Shown: piece by piece, positions 17,351 through 24,552 of the stretch
How positions within the stretch are numbered: position 1 is the first letter of the stretch
How the letters are laid out: each line of letters begins with the position of its first letter
DNA from: Pannonibacter carbonis
GTDB lineage: Bacteria; Pseudomonadota; Alphaproteobacteria; Rhizobiales; Stappiaceae
Direction of reading: 5' to 3'
DNA: 64,000 bases
Assembly (NCBI RefSeq): GCF_003012935.1
Contig: NZ_PUDR01000001.1
Span: 50,182 to 114,181, forward strand
Position numbers and translations under genes: made by a program
Notes under the pieces: model-generated
Databases searched by the model: none
What the model was told of the DNA's origin: nothing
What the model saw: only the letters and a program-made list of their open reading frames with translations

Positions 17351-19068
17351 CCGATCAGCCAGCCCCGGCCGCCGGCGTGATGCGCCGCCGCATCCTCGTC
17401 GTCGACGACAGTTTCATCATCCGCCGCCTTGTCAGCGAGATCATCGCCAGCGATCCCATGCTCGAAATTGCCGGCGAAGCAGAGAACGGCAAGATCGCCC
17501 TGCAACAGGTGCGCAAGCTCAACCCGGACCTCATCCTCCTCGACATCGAGATGCCGGAAATGTCCGGGCTGGAAACCCTGCGCCGTCTCAGCCTGCGCTC
17601 GCCCTGCCCGGTGATCATCCTGTCATCGCTGGTGGGCGCAGCCGATTCCGCCGAGCGGCTCGAGGCCCTGCGCCTGGGCGCCGCTGCCATCATCGCCAAG
17701 CCGTCCGGTGCGGTCAGTCTCGACCTGAAGCAGCAGCGTGCCTCGGAGATCGTCACCACCGCCCGCCGCGTCCTCGGCCTGCCCGCCGTGCTCGTCGATG
17801 CCACCGAGGCGGATGCTCCCGTGCTCACGGCTGCGGTCAGCGGCACGGCTGACGTCGCGCCCTCCGCCCTCGGTCTCATCGAGGCCCTTGGCAGCGGCGT
17901 GCTCGTGTTTGACAGCGCATCACGTCTTGTTGCCGCAAACCGTGCCGCCCACACCATCCTGCGCATGGAAGTCCTTCCGAAAGGCTTGCCGCTGCGCTCC
18001 GTCTTTGCCGACTACAACGAGGATCTCGCCGAAGACCTCACCGCCGTCCAGACCACCCACCAGCCTCTTGAGGCACTAGACTGCGAATTTGCAACGCCGG
18101 GCGGCGACTGGATCCCGCTGCGCCTCAACGCCCGGCTGCTCGCGGCGCCCTCTGAGTCGCTTGTTGTCTCCTTCGAGGACATCTCGCGCCAGAAGGACCT
18201 CGAAACGGTGCTTGCCCGCACCCAGTCCAATCCCGTCGCCCGCATTATGATGGACCAGGGTCCCGATGCTCTCGCCGGGGCGATGCTGCCAGCGACCATC
18301 CTGTTCTCCGACATCCGCAATTTCACTTCGCTCGCCGAAGCGCTCGGACCACAGGGAACCGTCCGGCTGCTGAACGACTATTTCTCGTTCATGGCCGATG
18401 TGCTGCGCGATCAGGGCGGCGTTATCGACAAGTACATCGGCGACGCGATCATGGCCCTCTTCGGCGTGCCGCAACCGACCGGCGGCGACGCTGACCGGGC
18501 CGTCGAGGCCGCCCGCGTCATGTTGCGGGCGCTGGATCTCGTCAATGAGCGCCGCCGCGATGGCCTGCCGGAGCCCCTGCGCATCGGCATTGGCCTTGCC
18601 ACGGGCACGGTTCTGGCCGGCAACATCGGTTCGCCGGATCGCATGAACTACACCGTCATCGGGGATGCGGCGAACCTCTCGTCCCGCCTCGAAGGCATCA
18701 CCAAGACCTACGGCGCTTCCATCCTCGCCTGCGGCGAAACCGTTTCCCGGCTCAGCCGCCCCGTCCCGATGCGCCTCGTCGATGTCGTGCGCGTCAAGGG
18801 GCAGGACCGGCCGACGGAGGTGTACGAAATCTTCGTCGAAGCCCCGGCTGCCAGCGAGGCCAACTGGCTCGACGCCCACGCAACCGGATTCAGCGCCTAC
18901 CGCATCGGCTCCTTCGCCATGGCCGAAGCCGCCTTTGGCCGTGCGCTGGAACTGGCCCCCCAGGACCTTGCCAGTGCAACGCTGCTGACCCGGTGCCGCG
19001 CGCTGGCGCGGGATCCGGAAACTTTCGCCATGCCCTGGGACGGCGTCTGGTCCCTGAAGGAGAAATAA
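17347..19068 (+). CDS. Receiver-PAS-class III adenylate/guanylate cyclase
   Basis: 573 residues. The receiver (13-135) has acidic pair D20-D21, phospho-acceptor D66 in LILLDIEMPEMSG, and VIILSS as the Thr/Ser switch, most like CheB/CheY receivers. A PAS-like domain follows (about 175-285: GVLVFDSASRLVAANRAAHTIL). The cyclase domain (about 310-480) has both metal Asp sites, in LFSDIRNFTSL and DKYIGDAIMALFG, and NYTVIGDAANLSSRLE, so it should be active; the DKYIGD Lys favours ATP. It is followed by a short TPR-like tail. It lies between cheW and a triple-CheW gene, so CheA phosphorylation probably tunes cyclic-nucleotide synthesis. Confidence 0.88.
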   Translation: MTDQPAPAAGVMRRRILVVDDSFIIRRLVSEIIASDPMLEIAGEAENGKIALQQVRKLNPDLILLDIEMPEMSGLETLRRLSLRSPCPVIILSSLVGAADSAERLEALRLGAAAIIAKPSGAVSLDLKQQRASEIVTTARRVLGLPAVLVDATEADAPVLTAAVSGTADVAPSALGLIEALGSGVLVFDSASRLVAANRAAHTILRMEVLPKGLPLRSVFADYNEDLAEDLTAVQTTHQPLEALDCEFATPGGDWIPLRLNARLLAAPSESLVVSFEDISRQKDLETVLARTQSNPVARIMMDQGPDALAGAMLPATILFSDIRNFTSLAEALGPQGTVRLLNDYFSFMADVLRDQGGVIDKYIGDAIMALFGVPQPTGGDADRAVEAARVMLRALDLVNERRRDGLPEPLRIGIGLATGTVLAGNIGSPDRMNYTVIGDAANLSSRLEGITKTYGASILACGETVSRLSRPVPMRLVDVVRVKGQDRPTEVYEIFVEAPAASEANWLDAHATGFSAYRIGSFAMAEAAFGRALELAPQDLASATLLTRCRALARDPETFAMPWDGVWSLKEK

Positions 19069-19071
19069 CCG

Positions 19072-20529
19072 GTGGAGCACATCGAGTATCTCCTCGCCAC
19101 CCTGTCTGGCACCCGGCTGGCCCTGCCACTGGATCTCGTCCTGTCGGTCAACGAGCCGGCTCCGATCACGCCGCTGCCCTTCTGCCCGCGCCACGTGCAG
19201 GGGCTGGTCTTCGTGCAGGACCGGGTGATGCCGCTGATGGACTTGGCTGGCCTGCTCGGCCTGCCCGCCCGCTCGCCGGCAAGCGCCACCTCGCTTGTCA
19301 TCCTCGCCAATGGCGACGACGTCCGGGCGCTGGAAGTCGACCATGTCGTCGCGATGGTCGCGGTGGATGCTGCGACCGTGCAAACGCCAGCTGAACCGGA
19401 GAAGGCAACGGCTTTCCTGGCCCAGCGCCTCAGCGCGCGCGGCGAAAACTGGCTCGTGCTCGACTACGTGCGCCTTGCCACGGACACGCGGATGGATGCC
19501 GAAGGCCTCATCGAAGATGGCGCCCTTGTTCCGGCCGATCCGGTCGGTCTTGCCGATCTGGAGGAGAGGACAGAGGAGACGGCGGTGGACCGTATCGCCC
19601 ATCTCCTGATCGACATCGGCGCAGACCGCTTTGCCCTGCCCACGGCGATCATTTCAGAAGTTCTTGAACCGGTTGACCTGCGCCACATGCCCGCCGCCCC
19701 GGCCTGGGTTGCAGGCCTGATGCAGCACCAGGAAACGCCTCTGCTGGTGGTGCGCGCCGACGCCCTCCTGTCGCCGGACACCCCGGCAGATCACGTCGCC
19801 GTCACAACGACCGCCGACAGCATCGCCTTGCGCATCCTGGACCCTGCCACCGGCCGCGCCTTCGCGCTTCTGGCAGACCGCGCCCCGGGGCTCCTGTCCC
19901 TGAGCCCCGACGAGATCTTCTCCACCGATGACGCCATTGCCGGGATCAGCCGCTATGCCGTCGTCGACGAGCGGATCCTGGCAATCATCGAACCACTTGC
20001 GCTCGTCGGCGAACGTCTGGCCGATGTCGAGCGTCTGACACCCCAAGGCCAGCACCACGGCCTGGCACAGATGCCCATGCCGGATGTGGCGGCAGCACGA
20101 ACCGCCGCCGCCCGGCCCGGCTACCGGTTCCTCACCTTGCGCATCCGGGACGAGTTCTTCGCCATCGACCTCGACCGCGTCGACAGCATCCTGTCCACCG
20201 TGCGCCTTTCGCCCTTGCCGGATGGCGGCAACGGCTTCGATGGCCTGGCTGACGCGGGTGACAAAGTGGTTCCGGTTCTGGATTTGCGGCGGCGGCTCAC
20301 CGGTCAGCCCTCACCGGACGACACGCCGCCCTGCGTTCTGTTGCAGCTGGAAGGCTCCACCGCCGGTCTTGCCGTCGATCAGGTCCTGCGCATCGAAGAC
20401 GTTGCGGCAGAAGACCTCGACGAGGTTGCCGAGCAGAGCGGCTTGCCGGTCCATGCGGTCGCCCGCGTCCGTGACCGGCTGATGGCCGTCCTCACCCTCG
20501 ACCGCCTCCTGCCCCGCCGCATCCACTGA
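19072..20529 (+). CDS. Triple CheW-domain scaffold protein
   Basis: 485 residues from a GTG start four bases after the cyclase gene. Three successive CheW-like domains are visible: residues 1-120 (EYLLATLSGTRLALPLDLVLSV, VQGLVFVQDRVMPLMDLAGLLGL), about 180-320 (HLLIDIGADRFALPTAIISEVLEPV, VAGLMQHQETPLLVV) and about 345-480 (RFLTLRIRDEFFAIDLDRVDSIL, KVVPVLDLRRRL). Multi-CheW proteins can act as array scaffolds. It is the last gene of the cassette, ending six bases before a hairpin terminator. Confidence 0.82.
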   Translation: MEHIEYLLATLSGTRLALPLDLVLSVNEPAPITPLPFCPRHVQGLVFVQDRVMPLMDLAGLLGLPARSPASATSLVILANGDDVRALEVDHVVAMVAVDAATVQTPAEPEKATAFLAQRLSARGENWLVLDYVRLATDTRMDAEGLIEDGALVPADPVGLADLEERTEETAVDRIAHLLIDIGADRFALPTAIISEVLEPVDLRHMPAAPAWVAGLMQHQETPLLVVRADALLSPDTPADHVAVTTTADSIALRILDPATGRAFALLADRAPGLLSLSPDEIFSTDDAIAGISRYAVVDERILAIIEPLALVGERLADVERLTPQGQHHGLAQMPMPDVAAARTAAARPGYRFLTLRIRDEFFAIDLDRVDSILSTVRLSPLPDGGNGFDGLADAGDKVVPVLDLRRRLTGQPSPDDTPPCVLLQLEGSTAGLAVDQVLRIEDVAAEDLDEVAEQSGLPVHAVARVRDRLMAVLTLDRLLPRRIH

Positions 20530-20534
20530 CCCAA

Positions 20535-20560
20535 CAAAAAACCCCGGATCACTCCGGGGT
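20535..20560. terminator. Intrinsic terminator between chemosensory genes and precursor array
   Basis: A perfect 8-bp stem, ACCCCGGA/TCCGGGGT, with a TCAC loop lies at 20541-20560. On the minus strand it is followed by six T residues (20535-20540), the classic form. On the plus strand the T run is poor. It can stop transcription coming leftward from the precursor array and may also serve the chemosensory operon. Confidence 0.75.
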
Positions 20561-20670
20561 GTTCGGCAGGGAGCCAGCGAACTTTGATGACGTGTGATTT
20601 TGCCACAGCACCCATCTTCACCTTGAGGACAGTGCTATCGCTTGTGTCGCAAGACAGTTTTCGAGGTCTC

Positions 20671-20836
20671 TCAGCCCCCCTCCCCCTCGTGGGGAGGGGT
20701 GAGGGGTGGGGGGCACAGGAGGTCGTCAGGTCGCATAGCGTCTGAAGTCAGCTTGGCCAAAAACGTAAGCTATCTGGATTTAAGTCCGCTCCCCCCACCC
20801 CCAACCCCTCCCCACGAGGGGGAGGGGAGCAGAGAG
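20671..20836. repeat. Inverted G/C-mirror intergenic repeat, copy 1
   Basis: Two long arms (about 20671-20715 and 20791-20836) are near-complementary: one reads CTCCCCCTCGTGGGGAGGGG followed by a G-rich stretch, the other the reverse complement. Each arm also holds its own CCCCTCGTGGGG palindrome. The same arms occur at 54109-54240 in the opposite order. The 500-bp gap 20530-21029 contains this element, the terminator and no supported gene. It looks like a dispersed intergenic repeat of the genome. Confidence 0.7.
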
Positions 20837-21029
20837 GCCCAGCAGAGTTTAAAGCTCCGAGCGCAGTCGTTCACTTAGAAAATGCGCCAAGCTTCGCATG
20901 CGATAGCGCGCGCTCAAGGGGGGAGAGGGGGTGTGCGGAAAGATACGACCAGATCACAGGCTCAAAGGAGCTGCCGGCATGCCTTGCTCCGGACCACTCC
21001 GAGCTTGCCCGCCAATCACCGGTCGAGGA

Positions 21030-21362
21030 TCAGCGAACGCCCGGCAGCTCTACTTTCTGGTAGGTCCAGCCGTCGCCCTTGCAGCCCTTGAACGCCCCGC
21101 CAGCAGCATAGTCCAGCAGATCGTCCGGCAGCTCGTCTTCGGCAATCTGGCGCGGCAGCACCAGGGTCACTTCACCGGCGGCTTTCTCGACGACAGTGAT
21201 CTTCATCGACGGGACCGGGTCAGAACCGAACAGCTCGCGCAGGGCGGCATGCGGATTGTTTTTCAGCAGGTCACGAAAGCTCGCATCTGCCGCAGCCCGT
21301 TCCAGCAGCGCGGTCTGGATATGGGCGCGGGCTTTTCCGATCGTCTGGATAAAGTCGGTCAT
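21030..21362 (-). CDS. NHLP-leader RiPP precursor peptide 1
   Basis: 110 residues: an 89-residue nitrile-hydratase-like leader ending LLDYAAGG, then a 21-residue core that begins AFKGCKGDGW and ends LPGVR. The leader has the family pattern NPHAALRELFGSDPVPS and VLPRQIAEDELPDDLLD. There is one Cys, in the core (GCKG), immediately followed by Lys. This is the most promoter-distal of eight precursors. It should be recognised by the leader, cut after GG by the C39 domain of the ABC protein at 2925 and exported. The activity of the product is unknown. Confidence 0.9.
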   Translation of the reverse strand: MTDFIQTIGKARAHIQTALLERAAADASFRDLLKNNPHAALRELFGSDPVPSMKITVVEKAAGEVTLVLPRQIAEDELPDDLLDYAAGGAFKGCKGDGWTYQKVELPGVR

Positions 21363-21446
21363 GGCAATGTTCCTCCCAAAGGACGCGCCAGCCTAAAACG
21401 GCTGGCTCGTCTTGAGCCCTGGCGACAGCACTCAGCCGTCGTCGCC

Positions 21447-21776
21447 TTACGGCATCCAGTCCTGCTTGTAGGCCCACTGGTTGAACTTCCACCAGCACTC
21501 CTTGGCATTGCCGCCGGCGGCAAAATCAAGCAGTTCATCCGGGAGTTCATCTTCCGCAATCTGGCGCGGCAGCACGAGCACCGCTTCACCCGCGGCCTCC
21601 TCGACAACTCGGATCGTCAGGGACGGGATCGGGTCATTCCCGAGCAGATCCTTGAGCGCGGCATGCGGGTTGGCGAGCAGAAGGGCACGGAACTGCGGAT
21701 CCTCAGTGGCCCGCTTGATCACGGCTGCTTCGATATGAGCTCTCGCCTGGCTCAGACCGTTCACGAATTCAGACAT
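21447..21776 (-). CDS. NHLP-leader RiPP precursor peptide 2
   Basis: 109 residues: an 89-residue NHLP leader ending LLDFAAGG and a 20-residue core beginning NAKECWWKF and ending KQDWMP. The core is strongly aromatic (four Trp, one Phe, one Tyr) and has one Cys in the motif ECWWK. It shares the E-C-W-x-K motif with precursor 3, so the two are close relatives. It lies 84 bp from precursor 1. Confidence 0.9.
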   Translation of the reverse strand: MSEFVNGLSQARAHIEAAVIKRATEDPQFRALLLANPHAALKDLLGNDPIPSLTIRVVEEAAGEAVLVLPRQIAEDELPDELLDFAAGGNAKECWWKFNQWAYKQDWMP

Positions 21777-21819
21777 CGCATCTTTCCATCAGTTGGCGCA
21801 CTGGACGACAGTGGCGCAA

Positions 21820-22155
21820 TCAGGACTTCTTCGTCAGGCGGCCGAAAAACCAGTCATTGCTGAACTTCTCCCAGCACTCGCGGTTGTTTCCGCCCGCTGC
21901 GTAGTCGAGCAGTTCGTCCGGCAATTCATCCTGGGCGATCTGGCGCGGCAAAACGAGAACGACCTCGCCGGCACCTTCCTCGATGACCGAAATCTTCATC
22001 GCGGGAATGGGATCCACGCCCAGAAGCTGCTTCAAGGCAGCGTGCGGGTCACTCTTCAGCAGCGCGCGAAGGGCGGCGTCTTCGCTTGCCTTGGTAACCA
22101 GCGCTGCTTCCATGTGGGCCCCGGCAAGTGCCCAACCGTGATTGTTCTCGGTCAT
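21820..22155 (-). CDS. NHLP-leader RiPP precursor peptide 3
   Basis: 111 residues from ATG 22155, which gives the same 89-residue leader length as all its neighbours; an upstream in-frame ATG at 22173 is unlikely. The leader ends LLDYAAGG. The 22-residue core begins NNRECWEKF and ends RLTKKS. Its single Cys sits in ECWEK. The N-terminus (MTENNHG) diverges from the MSDF/MTDF-type starts of most copies. Confidence 0.9.
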   Translation of the reverse strand: MTENNHGWALAGAHMEAALVTKASEDAALRALLKSDPHAALKQLLGVDPIPAMKISVIEEGAGEVVLVLPRQIAQDELPDELLDYAAGGNNRECWEKFSNDWFFGRLTKKS

Positions 22156-22215
22156 CAGGAAACTCCTGAGCAAAGGGGAAAACGGAGCGGAGCCACCAGC
22201 CTCGCCCCTGGCACA

Positions 22216-22548
22216 TCAGCTCTTCGGGCAACCCTTTGCCTTGTCAGTCAATGGATACTCGAGGAAGGCATGGAACAGCGTCCCGCCCGAAGCCAGATCC
22301 AGCAACTCGTCCGGCAGTTCGTCTTCGGCAACGTTGCGCGGCAGCACCAGCGTCACCTCACCGGGCTGTTCCTCGACGACGCGGATCGTCAGCGACGGGA
22401 TCGGATCGTTGCCAAGCAGCTCGCGCAGTGCTGCATGGGGATTTTCCTTGAGCAGCTCGCGGAACGCTGCATCTTCCGATGCCTTGTCGATCAGGGTCCG
22501 CTGAATGTTGTTGCGGGCAATCGCCATGTTCTTGCTGAAATCACTCAT
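22216..22548 (-). CDS. NHLP-leader RiPP precursor peptide 4
   Basis: 110 residues: an 89-residue leader ending LLDLASGG and a 21-residue core beginning TLFHAF and ending KGCPKS. It belongs to the second core class (x-x-F-x-x-F start), with its single Cys near the C-terminus followed by Pro-Lys. The leader is nearly identical to that of precursor 5 (MSDFSK start, EEQPGEVTLVLPRN), pointing to recent duplication with change of the core. Confidence 0.9.
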   Translation of the reverse strand: MSDFSKNMAIARNNIQRTLIDKASEDAAFRELLKENPHAALRELLGNDPIPSLTIRVVEEQPGEVTLVLPRNVAEDELPDELLDLASGGTLFHAFLEYPLTDKAKGCPKS

Positions 22549-22670
22549 CGTTCTTCTTCAATATCCGGCTTGGGAATGGTGCGGTAAGTCGCTGTCACGC
22601 GCGGGTCATGCCCCGCCAGGGACCAACCGGAGCCCAGGCATTCAACCCGGGCTCCGGTCTGGATTGCGCC

Positions 22671-23015
22671 TTACTTATTCGGGCAGAGGTTCTTCCAGCT
22701 GGTCTCACCATGGAAGCCACCGGGCGGCAGGAACGAGCTGAAGCTGATGCCGCCCGAGGCGAGATCCAGCAGTTCATCCGGCAGTTCGTCTTCGGCAATG
22801 TTGCGCGGCAGCACCAGCGTCACTTCGCCCGGTTGTTCTTCGATCACCCGGATCTTGACCGACGGGATCGGATCATTACCCAGCAGCTCGCGCAGTGCCG
22901 CATGCGGATTGTCGATCAACTTCTGGCGGAAGGCCGCATCTTCCGATGCCTTATCGATCAGGGCCCGTTGAATGGTGTCGCGGGCAATCGCCATGGTCTT
23001 GCTGAAATCGCTCAT
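22671..23015 (-). CDS. NHLP-leader RiPP precursor peptide 5
   Basis: 114 residues from ATG 23015: an 89-residue leader ending LLDLASGG and a 25-residue core that begins ISFSSFLPPGG and ends NLCPNK. One Cys, followed by Pro-Asn-Lys. The FLPPGG element recurs as FFPPGG in precursor 6. An internal GG in the core is a possible secondary C39 site. Confidence 0.9.
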   Translation of the reverse strand: MSDFSKTMAIARDTIQRALIDKASEDAAFRQKLIDNPHAALRELLGNDPIPSVKIRVIEEQPGEVTLVLPRNIAEDELPDELLDLASGGISFSSFLPPGGFHGETSWKNLCPNK

Positions 23016-23107
23016 CGAAATTCTCCTAGTCACTACTGCTTAAAACCTGCGACCGCTGATATTTGCCCGATGCCCGGGCGCCAAACGGGCCCGGGCACTT
23101 AAGGGCC

Positions 23108-23455
23108 TTACTTCTTCGCGCAGGAGGTCCGCCAGCCGGGCTCGTTATAGAAGTCACCACCGGGCGGAAAGAACGCGGTGAAGCTGATGCCACCCGAGGC
23201 GATATCCAGCAACTCATCCGGCAGCTCGTCCTCGGCAATCGACCGCGGCAGCACCAGGGTCACTTCACCAGCCGTCTCCTCGATCACGCGGATCTTGAGC
23301 GACGGGATGGGATCATTGCCCATCAGCTGCTTCAGCGCCGCATGCGGGTCGGCCTTGAGCATCTCGCGGAATGCAGCATCTTCCATCGCCCTGGCGATCA
23401 GAGCTGCCTCGATATGCGTGCGAGCACGACTCAAGTTATCAGCAAAGTCACTCAT
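23108..23455 (-). CDS. NHLP-leader RiPP precursor peptide 6
   Basis: 115 residues from ATG 23455: an 89-residue leader ending LLDIASGG and a 26-residue core beginning ISFTAFFPPGGD and ending TSCAKK. The single Cys is three residues from the C-terminus and is followed by Ala-Lys. The core is clearly paralogous to precursor 5. Confidence 0.9.
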   Translation of the reverse strand: MSDFADNLSRARTHIEAALIARAMEDAAFREMLKADPHAALKQLMGNDPIPSLKIRVIEETAGEVTLVLPRSIAEDELPDELLDIASGGISFTAFFPPGGDFYNEPGWRTSCAKK

Positions 23456-23489
23456 TCCCTCACCTTTCAACAATGGAATCTGTGGCAGA

Positions 23490-23840
23490 TCAACGCGGGC
23501 AGATAGGGCCGGCGCTGCCGCCTCTGGCCCGGTTCAGCTCGGCAGTAATCTCGACAAAACTACCGAAAGAAACGCCGCCGGACGCCAGATCCAGCAGTTC
23601 ATCCGGCAATTCGTCCTCGGCGATCGAGCGCGGCAGCACCAGGGTCACTTCACCAGCCGTTTCCTCGATCACACGGATCTTGAGCGACGGGATGGGATCA
23701 TTGCCCATCAGCTGCTTCAGCGCCGCATGCGGATCGGACTTCAGAAGCGTGCGAAACACGCTGTCTTCCATCGCCTTTGCAATCAACGACGCCTCGATAT
23801 GCGCGCGCGCCTTGTTGATGCCTTCAACAAACTCGGTCAT
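23490..23840 (-). CDS. NHLP-leader RiPP precursor peptide 7
   Basis: 116 residues from ATG 23840: an 89-residue leader ending LLDLASGG and a 27-residue core, the longest of the set, beginning VSFGSF and ending GPICPR. The single Cys is third from the C-terminus, followed by Pro-Arg. It is the only core without Lys. The leader is nearly the same as that of precursor 6 (AMED...HAALKQLMGNDPIPSLKIRVIEE). Confidence 0.9.
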   Translation of the reverse strand: MTEFVEGINKARAHIEASLIAKAMEDSVFRTLLKSDPHAALKQLMGNDPIPSLKIRVIEETAGEVTLVLPRSIAEDELPDELLDLASGGVSFGSFVEITAELNRARGGSAGPICPR

Positions 23841-23891
23841 TTGCAATCTCCTTCCTTCTAAAAACACTCGACCGGGATAGGTCCAGACGCC

Positions 23892-24239
23892 TCAATCCGT
23901 GCGCACGATCTTCGTGATCGGCTTCGCCCAACCGGCGCGCGGATCCTTGCAGCCGAGGTCCTGGAACGTCGTGCCGCCAGAGGCTAGATCGAGCAGTTCG
24001 TCCGGCAGCTCGTCCGCGGCGATGTCACGCGGCAGCACAAGCGTCACTTCACCCGGGACTTCTTCGATCACGCGAATGCGGAACCCCGGGATCGGGTCAA
24101 CGCCAAGCAGCTGCTTGAGGGCAGCGCGCGGCTCGCGAACGAGCAGGGCGCGGAACTCGGCGTCTTCCGAAGCGCGAGCCACAAGGGCACGCTCGACGTG
24201 CTGACGCGCCAATGTCATCGGATCAGTGGAACCAGCCAT
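23892..24239 (-). CDS. NHLP-leader RiPP precursor peptide 8 (first in the transcript)
   Basis: 115 residues from ATG 24239, preceded by GGGAGAG at good spacing: an 89-residue leader ending LLDLASGG and a 26-residue core beginning TTFQDLGCKD and ending KIVRTD. The single Cys is early in the core and followed directly by Lys. It is the first gene of the array and adjoins the divergent promoter region. Its leader is the most divergent of the ASGG class. Confidence 0.9.
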   Translation of the reverse strand: MAGSTDPMTLARQHVERALVARASEDAEFRALLVREPRAALKQLLGVDPIPGFRIRVIEEVPGEVTLVLPRDIAADELPDELLDLASGGTTFQDLGCKDPRAGWAKPITKIVRTD

Positions 24240-24552
24240 GGAACTCTCCCGGTTGTTCTGGATTCCGGCGGAACAGCCCTGCAACGTCAGCCGCAAACAC
24301 CGCGCCGGAAATGTCAGGCAAATTGACTGAAAAATCTCCAGAAAATCTGCCCGCTAAAAGCAATTCACAAAATCACGCCAGATGAAAAAAGATGAATTTG
24401 ATTCATCTCCACAAAATCTCTGACGAGACCTTTATAGGGCGAAGCATTTGACCGGGGCTGAATGGACCTGAAAAGTTCCAAACCAAACCTGCAGGGCTAC
24501 GCTAGGAATGAGATGGAAGAAGACCGGGCGCGCGCCCGGGCGTGATCGGAAC
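24240..24552. promoter_or_regulatory. Divergent promoter region between precursor array and GNAT genes
   Basis: The segment from about 24300 to 24450 is much more AT-rich than its surroundings and carries a perfect 17-bp palindrome (24391-24407) plus four copies of AAAATC (24331, 24342, 24369, 24413). It must hold the promoters for the leftward precursor operon and the rightward acyltransferase genes. I could not place -35/-10 elements with confidence. Confidence 0.6.
24391..24407. promoter_or_regulatory. Perfect palindrome GATGAAT-TTG-ATTCATC, candidate operator
   Basis: Seven-bp perfect arms around a 3-bp centre, in the divergent region upstream of both precursors and GNAT genes. It resembles a dimeric repressor or activator site. 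It is similar to the RirA-type box at 44583, but the TGA-TCA spacing is 7 rather than 9, so it is not an IRO box. Candidate binders in the window are the regulator at 8546 and the response regulator at 26529. Confidence 0.5.

Noticed and set aside
20671..20836. The mirror repeat considered as a CRISPR array or IS end
   Set aside because: Only one inverted pair, no regular spacers, no transposase and no target-site duplication could be seen.
20642..20878. A small plus-strand frame in the gap after the triple-CheW gene
   Set aside because: Its translation is mostly the Pro/Ser-rich product of the G/C-mirror repeat, so it is not a gene.
21030..24239. The precursor array considered as nitrile hydratase alpha-subunit fragments
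   Set aside because: The leaders are only nitrile-hydratase-like; the metal-binding CxxCSC motif is absent and every copy ends in a GG site followed by a short core.
21030..24239. The cores considered as lanthipeptide precursors
   Set aside because: One Cys per core, no LanM or LanB/C in the window, and Ser/Thr placement is not conserved.
24391..24407. The precursor-promoter palindrome considered as an iron (RirA) box
   Set aside because: TGA and TCA are separated by 7 bases instead of 9, unlike the three boxes of the iron block.
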